Part shown: positions 62,370-64,000 of the stretch, in pieces | Layout of the letters: every line of letters starts with the position of its first letter | Position numbering within the stretch: position 1 is the stretch's first letter | From: Methanocorpusculum sp. | Lineage (GTDB): Archaea > Halobacteriota > Methanomicrobia > Methanomicrobiales > Methanocorpusculaceae | Assembly: GCA_017399555.1 (NCBI GenBank) | Contig: JAFQBW010000028.1 | Span: 1 to 64,000 of the forward strand | Direction of reading: 5' to 3' | DNA length: 64,000 bases | Made by a program: the position numbers and the translations under genes | Notes under the pieces: model-generated | The model's database searches: none | What the model was told of the DNA's origin: nothing | Seen by the model: only the letters and a program-made list of their open reading frames with translations

Positions 62370-63050
62370 ATGGCGACAGTAACATTCAATGATATTTTAT
62401 CCTCTAACTTCTTAGCAGGAGTAACCGAGTTTTCGCTTACAGACATGGTTATCAGTCTGGCGCTTTCTCTGGTTCTTGGATTGTTCATTCTCTTTGTGTA
62501 CAAAAAGAGTTTTGCAGGTGTAGTGTATTCTTCAGGATTTGCGATTTCCCTTATTGCCATGGCGATGATTACAACCATGATTATTCTCGCGATTGGTTCC
62601 AACATCATCCTCTCACTTGGTATGGTCGGAGCGTTGTCTATTGTCCGCTTCCGCTCGGCAGTAAAAGACCCGATGGATATCGCGTATCTTTTCTGGGCAA
62701 TCTCGGTCGGTATCGTTCTCGGCGCAGGATTCATTCCGCTTGCGGTCTTCGGCTCTATCTTTATTGGTGTCGTCTTATACCTCTTCTCTATCAAAAAGCC
62801 GAGCCACAAGCCGTACATCTTTATCGCTGACTGTGTTGACGATACGGCAGAACAGGCTGTCATTTCTGCAGTACAGAAGTCAGTGAAGAAGTATGTGCTT
62901 CGTTCAAAGACCGTAAGCCCTTCCGGAATTGAGCTGACGCTTGAGGTTCGCTTAAATGGTCAGGAAGGAGAATTTGTCAATGCTGTCTCCCGTATCAGCG
63001 GCGTTTCCAAGAGTGTTCTGGTCAGCTACAACGGAGAATACATGACATAA
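62370..63050 (+). CDS. DUF4956 membrane protein
   Basis: The 226-residue protein has about four N-terminal membrane segments (about 25-45, 50-75, 83-105, 112-142) with the conserved MVGALSIVRFRSAVKDPMDIAYLFWAI stretch, typical of DUF4956, and a ~80-residue soluble C-terminal domain. It sits between VTC and CotH genes, its usual context, and overlaps CotH by one base. Confidence 0.92.
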   Translation: MATVTFNDILSSNFLAGVTEFSLTDMVISLALSLVLGLFILFVYKKSFAGVVYSSGFAISLIAMAMITTMIILAIGSNIILSLGMVGALSIVRFRSAVKDPMDIAYLFWAISVGIVLGAGFIPLAVFGSIFIGVVLYLFSIKKPSHKPYIFIADCVDDTAEQAVISAVQKSVKKYVLRSKTVSPSGIELTLEVRLNGQEGEFVNAVSRISGVSKSVLVSYNGEYMT

Positions 63051-64000
63051 TGAAGGCTATCAACGCGATTACGCTGATTCTGCTTGCAGCTGCGGTGATT
63101 TTCACCCTTATCTTTCTGTTCTCACCAGGAGCTCTGGGAATTTCCGAGCGGGGAACGGCGTATGAGAAGTACTTCGATTCAGAGGCGGTGACGACAGTCA
63201 ATATCACAATTTCTGCTGATGAGTGGAATGATATTCTGGAAAATCCGCTTGCCGAGGAGTATCATACGGCAGATATTGAAATCAACGGTGATTTCTATTC
63301 CGGTGTTGGAATCCGGACAAAAGGCATGACGAGTCTGACCTCGGTTGCGTCAAGTGATTCAGACCGGTACAGTTTCCGGATTCAGGCTGACGAGTATGTT
63401 TCAGGACAGAGCTTTGCCGGGCTGAATGAGTTTGTCCTGAACAACAACTATCAGGACCCGACCTACATGAAGGAGTTCCTGTCGTATGAGCTGATGGAAG
63501 AGCTTGACGTCCCGACACCGCTGCATGCATATGCGGCTGTCTACATCAACGGCGAGTACCGGGGTCTGTACCTTATGGTCGAAGCAGTGGAAGAGGATTT
63601 TGCCCTGCGCAGTTTCGGTGCGGATTACGGGGAGCTGTACAAACCGGAAACGATGAACATGGGCGGAGGTGACAGAGCTGAAGGCGGTATGCCTGACTTT
63701 GGCGGGGAGTTCAGTATGCCCGAAGGATTCAGCGGAACAATGCCGAACAGGGGAGGACAGACTGGTGGAGAGTTCAGTATGCCCGAAGGATTCGGCGGAA
63801 CGATGCCGAACAGGGGAGGACAGACCGGTGGAGAGTTCAGTATGCCCGAAGGATTCGGCGGAACGATGCCGAACAGGGGAGGACATACCGGCGAAGAATT
63901 CAGCATGCCTGAAGGATTCGGAGGAGTGATGGCTGACTTTGGCGGCTTTGGAGGATTCAGTTCCGGCGGAGGAGCTGACCTTGTCTATACCGACGATTCT
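63050..64000 (+). CDS. CotH-kinase-family protein with tandem repeats (runs off window)
   Basis: This gene starts at ATG 63050 (overlapping the DUF4956 stop) and continues past the end of the window, so only the first ~317 codons are seen. It has an N-terminal membrane segment (about 5-26), then the CotH domain start (VNITISADEWNDILENPLAEEYHTADIEING, GIRTKGMTS, FVLNNNYQDPTYMKEFLSYELME, YRGLYLMVE). From about residue 219 the sequence has tandem 21-residue repeats rich in Gly, Met, Pro, Phe. Extracellular protein-kinase-like role is inferred from family only. Confidence 0.9.
   Translation, partial: MKAINAITLILLAAAVIFTLIFLFSPGALGISERGTAYEKYFDSEAVTTVNITISADEWNDILENPLAEEYHTADIEINGDFYSGVGIRTKGMTSLTSVASSDSDRYSFRIQADEYVSGQSFAGLNEFVLNNNYQDPTYMKEFLSYELMEELDVPTPLHAYAAVYINGEYRGLYLMVEAVEEDFALRSFGADYGELYKPETMNMGGGDRAEGGMPDFGGEFSMPEGFSGTMPNRGGQTGGEFSMPEGFGGTMPNRGGQTGGEFSMPEGFGGTMPNRGGHTGEEFSMPEGFGGVMADFGGFGGFSSGGGADLVYTDDS
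63705..63940 (+). repeat. In-frame 63-bp tandem repeat within the CotH gene
   Basis: The unit encoding GEFSMPEGFGGTMPNRGGQTG repeats with a period of exactly 63 bases (21 codons): about 63705-63767, 63768-63830, 63831-63893, and a partial fourth copy to about 63940. Copies differ at few positions (for example agcggaacaa in the first), so expansion is recent. Confidence 0.85.

Noticed and set aside
63401-63886. 161-residue frame on the minus strand with repeats (SSPVRHRSAESFGHTELS)
   Set aside because: It is the antisense reading of the CotH tandem repeat; the plus-strand frame continues the CotH gene and starts by overlapping DUF4956.
63705-63940. Possible CRISPR array
   Set aside because: The 63-base units are in-frame, contiguous and have no spacers; they encode a protein repeat.

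Overview
This window looks like the chromosome of a methanogenic archaeon, most likely of the order Methanomicrobiales; a Methanocorpusculum-like organism is plausible but not proven from sequence alone. The reasons are a split archaeal RNA polymerase (RpoH, B'', B', A', A''), coenzyme F420 genes (cofD, cofH), fused fae-hps, the methanogen-type homocysteine genes (DUF39-CBS, NIL-ferredoxin, UPF0280), a four-subunit pyruvate:ferredoxin oxidoreductase, archaeal cupin phosphoglucose isomerase, NreA, archaeal RPA, DapL/LysA lysine synthesis, and tRNA genes without an encoded CCA. Genes are tightly packed, with many ATGA overlaps and T-rich or hairpin terminators. No IS transposase, CRISPR array or rRNA was seen.

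Layout. 1-391 is a GC-rich non-coding stretch with a repeated octamer. 392-2513 holds an HtpX-like protease, tRNA-Gly, tRNA-Val and an unknown membrane protein. 2520-5597 (minus) is an RNA-repair operon: DUF2551 protein, unknown 94-residue protein, archease, RtcB ligase and an amidotransferase-like protein. 5712-13550 (minus) is the RNA polymerase operon, followed upstream by tRNA-Lys. 13907-16503 (minus) is the sulfide-to-homocysteine cluster. 16604-19850 holds a metallo-beta-lactamase protein, a 280-bp nested inverted repeat, and a LysR regulator divergent from an EamA exporter. 19901-28774 is mixed: thioredoxin overlapping an Lhr/BrxHI-like helicase, FKBP isomerase, phosphoglucose isomerase, a ComEC-like hydrolase with DUF3006, NOG1 GTPase and several regulators.

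28866-31726 (minus) is porCDAB. Then come nreA, a peroxiredoxin, fae-hps, a DUF47/PiT phosphate transport pair, a transglutaminase-like protein, uroporphyrinogen-III synthase, and the most unusual locus of the window (38234-42804): DJ-1-like protein, a 612-residue TPR protein, a BREX BrxD-like ATPase and an OB-fold/HD nuclease-like protein, all packed as one operon. cofD, a DUF2975/XRE module, RPA, lysA and dapL follow.

48517-50704 holds regulators and small proteins around a repeated operator. 50748-58294 is a nine-gene MoxR/DUF58/DUF4129/DUF4350 membrane operon, including a 59-codon gene. Then come a truncated cis-prenyltransferase homologue, an archaeal signal peptidase, cofH, a DUF2178/XRE module, and a VTC/DUF4956/CotH cluster that runs off the end of the window; its CotH gene carries an in-frame 63-bp tandem repeat.

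The best candidates for undescribed biology are the TPR/BrxD-like/OB-HD operon (with a BrxHI-like helicase 18 kb away and no other BREX genes), the truncated cis-prenyltransferase, the small protein beside archease/RtcB, the Trp/Tyr-rich duplicated exodomain in the MoxR operon, and the nested inverted repeat. Function for all of these is inference.
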